Below, in pieces: positions 62,318-64,000 of a stretch of DNA of 64,000 nucleotides. Position 1 is the first letter of the stretch. Every line of letters begins with the position of its first letter. The DNA lies in NCBI GenBank assembly GCA_018371275.1, contig JAHALF010000008.1, positions 23,835 to 87,834 of the forward strand, given 5' to 3'. The position numbers and the translations under genes are program-made. The DNA comes from Clostridiales bacterium (GTDB lineage Bacteria > Bacillota > Clostridia > Lachnospirales > CAG-274). Under the pieces are notes generated by a model that worked only from the letters and a program-made list of their open reading frames with translations, ran no database searches and was not told the DNA's origin.

Positions 62318-63133
62318 ATGTTTGAAAAATTTAGTGATTATATGTTTAGTCTAGTGCATTATCCACTTAAAGTTTTAAAGAAAAAAAGTAAAATTTATAT
62401 TTTGTTTAAAGTTATAGGGTTACAATATGATGATATAAAAAATAAAGTTTTAGAAGTTTCAAAACAAAGTAATATAAATACAGCAACGGGTGTTTACTTA
62501 GATAAACTAGCAATAGATAGAAATATGTTCAGATATGAAAATGAAAAAGATAATCAGTTGAGAAAAAGACTTATTGCTAAAGCAGAAATAATGAAGAAAT
62601 CTGGAACAAAACAAGGTATAATACTGGCTTTAAATTCACTTGGTTATGATGTAGAAATAGAGCCTTGCTATTTATATGATAAAGAGCGTTGGGCAGAGTT
62701 TTATGTTATTGCTATTGAAGATATAGATAGTAGTTATTATAAAGTTGATATTGTAAAAAATACTGTAATGGAAGTTAAACAGGCAAGTAGTAAACCTAAT
62801 TATGCTTATAAATTTATTATAAATAACCCTATAATTGAAAAGTTTATATATAAGTTAGATATACTATTTACGATTAACTTTTGGGGAGTTATACCTAAAA
62901 GAATATACTATGATGGGCAGATTCAATATGATGGTACTTATGATTATGGGAAATATCTTTTATCAAATTTACCAGAAATAAACTTACAAAGACTAGATTT
63001 AAAAATAAGTTTTAAAAATGATATAAAAAATAATGTTAGTGTAGAAACAACAGCAGACTATAAGTATAATGGTAATTATTTATATGATGGTTACATTGCA
63101 TATATAGGTGGAATAACAAAGGAGGAATTATAG
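62318..63133 (+). CDS. Baseplate/tail protein DUF2313 (XkdU/YmfQ-like)
   Basis: 271 residues from ATG 62318; an in-frame GTG at 62309 is possible. Segments: NINTATGVYLDKLAIDRNMF, LRKRLIAKAEIMKKSGTKQG and an aromatic-rich end with repeated YDG (RIYYDGQIQYDGTYDYG), probably beta-structured. Follows XkdT with a small overlap, as in PBSX. Confidence 0.8.
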   Translation: MFEKFSDYMFSLVHYPLKVLKKKSKIYILFKVIGLQYDDIKNKVLEVSKQSNINTATGVYLDKLAIDRNMFRYENEKDNQLRKRLIAKAEIMKKSGTKQGIILALNSLGYDVEIEPCYLYDKERWAEFYVIAIEDIDSSYYKVDIVKNTVMEVKQASSKPNYAYKFIINNPIIEKFIYKLDILFTINFWGVIPKRIYYDGQIQYDGTYDYGKYLLSNLPEINLQRLDLKISFKNDIKNNVSVETTADYKYNGNYLYDGYIAYIGGITKEEL

Positions 63134-63513
63134 TGGCAACTAGCATAACAACTAAAATAGCTAAAGAAAAGTTAATAAAAGCTAGATGTGGAGAAAAGCC
63201 TTTACCTAAAGTAATGAAGATAGCTTTTGGTAATGGTGGAACTAATGAAGTAAATGAACCTTTAGAAATAGATTTGGATCAGTCTTCATTAAATAGTGAA
63301 TTAAGCAGAAAAAATATAGATGGTTATAATATAACAGCTTATAACAAATGTGAGTATTATTGCACCTTAACTGAACAAGAACTTGTTAATGAAAAAATAA
63401 CAGAAGTAGCATTAATAGATGAAGAAGATGATGTTATAGCTATAAGAAATTTTAAGGCAAAGTATAAGGACAATGATATGCAATTAAGATTTTTTATAGA
63501 AGATGAATTTTAG
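63133..63513 (+). CDS. Tail fibre N-terminal-type protein
   Basis: 126 residues from GTG 63133. The pattern TTKIAKEKLIKARCGEK...PKVMKIAFGNGG, VEYYC-like strand and TEVALIDEEDDVIAIRNF resembles phage tail-collar fibre N-termini. Probably attaches fibres to the baseplate. Confidence 0.75.
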   Translation: MATSITTKIAKEKLIKARCGEKPLPKVMKIAFGNGGTNEVNEPLEIDLDQSSLNSELSRKNIDGYNITAYNKCEYYCTLTEQELVNEKITEVALIDEEDDVIAIRNFKAKYKDNDMQLRFFIEDEF

Positions 63514-63526
63514 AAAGGAGAATGTT

Positions 63527-64000
63527 ATGAGTTATTTTAACACAGATGATGCAACATTTAATCCACAGTTAGAAAAGATTAATGAAACAGACAGAGTACA
63601 TGCAGATACACCTAATAAGCGTTTTGAGCAACTTATAAAAAATGATGTCTCTTTAAAAAATCAGTTAGATATACATAATCACGATAGTTTGTATGCAAAT
63701 ATAAATCATAAACATAGTGAATATATAACTAATGAAAATTTAGGTGCTAAACTAAATAATGTAGCAAAAGAAACTTCAGAATATAACATTGAGAATAAAG
63801 TAAAAGAAATATCAACAGCTATTGGTAATATAAACAATAGTGTATCTCAAAATTTACAAGGTGTAGCTAAAGAGAGAAGTGATTATAGTATTGAAGACAA
63901 AGTTAAAGAATTAAGTGTTGAATTAAACGATATTAAAAAAAGATTGACAAAATACTATACATTGCCTAATTTAAAAGCAAAAAGAGTAGATATTAAGCAA
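63527..64000 (+). CDS. Tail fibre protein, partial (5' end)
   Basis: Open from ATG 63527 (AAAGGAG) to the window end, 158 residues seen. Begins MSYFNTDDATFNPQLEKINE, and contains HNHDSLYANINHKHSEYIT (typical His/Asn-rich fibre shaft segments), then duplicated coiled-coil blocks (KETSEYNIENKVKEI and KERSDYSIEDKVKEL). Receptor-binding end is outside the window. Confidence 0.82.
   Translation, partial: MSYFNTDDATFNPQLEKINETDRVHADTPNKRFEQLIKNDVSLKNQLDIHNHDSLYANINHKHSEYITNENLGAKLNNVAKETSEYNIENKVKEISTAIGNINNSVSQNLQGVAKERSDYSIEDKVKELSVELNDIKKRLTKYYTLPNLKAKRVDIKQ

Larger units (their letters stand above)
34500..64000. mobile_element. Mu-like transposable prophage (left part; right end outside window)
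   Basis: A leftward immunity unit, a rightward early region with MuA-like DDE transposase and MuB-like ATPase, Gp16- and Mor-type regulators, Mu-type head genes (gp27, gp28, gp29, F, I, T, gp36, G) and a contractile tail follow the Mu plan closely. No integrase gene is present. The tail cassette resembles PBSX/XkdK-U rather than Mu. All head and tail genes are intact to the window end, so the prophage may be functional. The left edge is placed after the terminator at 34408-34456 by inference. Confidence 0.9.

Noticed and set aside
1..64000. CRISPR arrays, tRNA or rRNA genes
   Set aside because: No regularly spaced identical repeats of CRISPR length and no cloverleaf or rRNA sequence were recognised. 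The rRNA-like box at 31952-31971 is only a short spacer-like motif.

Overview
The window is very AT-rich (mostly A/T-ending codons, dense short operons, strong GGAGG ribosome sites, TTG and GTG starts). Its host genes point to a low-GC Gram-positive anaerobe of the class Clostridia: CodY, YifB-DprA-TopA-CodY order, a meso-diaminopimelate MurE, a cobalamin-salvage operon and S-layer-type surface proteins. I cannot name the species from the sequence alone.

Positions 1 to about 31,850 are host chromosome. In order they hold: the end of a DUF4097-like protein and a VanW-family protein; a perfect sigma-A promoter, a cobalamin riboswitch and its terminator controlling a B12 salvage operon (cobT, cobU, cobS, a short second CobU-like protein, a cobC-like phosphatase, a BtuF-like lipoprotein and a shortened cobyric acid synthase); a cell-wall and isoprenoid block (murE, murF, mraY, murD, ftsW/spoVE, ispD); phosphoglucomutase, a methyltransferase and a Ca2+/Na+ antiporter; then yifB, dprA, topA, codY, radC, two PspC proteins, an acetyltransferase and a polysaccharide deacetylase. 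A decayed stretch follows (27.2-27.9 kb), then a 1257-residue secreted protein with a gluzincin-type HExxH site, MBG/Ig-like repeats and three SLH domains.

Positions 31,850 to 34,480 are a junction zone: a long hairpin, a structured leader of about 190 bases with an rRNA-spacer-like box, and seven small genes (a short SSB, a zinc-ribbon protein, small membrane proteins, two unknowns). They look like mobile-element genes, but whether they belong to the prophage or to an older element is open.

From about 34.5 kb to the window end lies a Mu-like transposable prophage; its right end is outside the window. The left part has repeat-rich DNA, then a leftward immunity unit (a membrane-anchored ImmA/IrrE-like protein and a Cro/C1 repressor) facing a rightward early region whose promoter spacer contains one arm of a 15-bp operator. 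The early region carries small regulators, MuA-like transposase, MuB-like ATPase, a Gp16/GemA-like protein, DnaD-like and DnaC-like replication proteins, an AbrB/zinc-ribbon protein and a Mor-family activator. After a terminator come a Dam-type methylase and the late genes: Mu-type head (gp27, gp28, gp29, F, I with an internal scaffold start, decoration, T, gp36, G) followed by a PBSX-type contractile tail (sheath, tube, assembly chaperone with a -1 frameshift, tape measure, hub, XkdR/S/T/U) and tail fibre genes. The phage is thus a chimera of Mu transposition and head genes with a Gram-positive PBSX-like tail. The best candidates for new biology are the membrane-anchored immunity peptidase, helically phased TTGCAA/TGCAAG arrays at 34.5 and 50.1 kb, the repeated TGTCCCATTG sites near the presumed left end, the phage-encoded DnaD/DnaC pair, and the junction-zone leader RNA.
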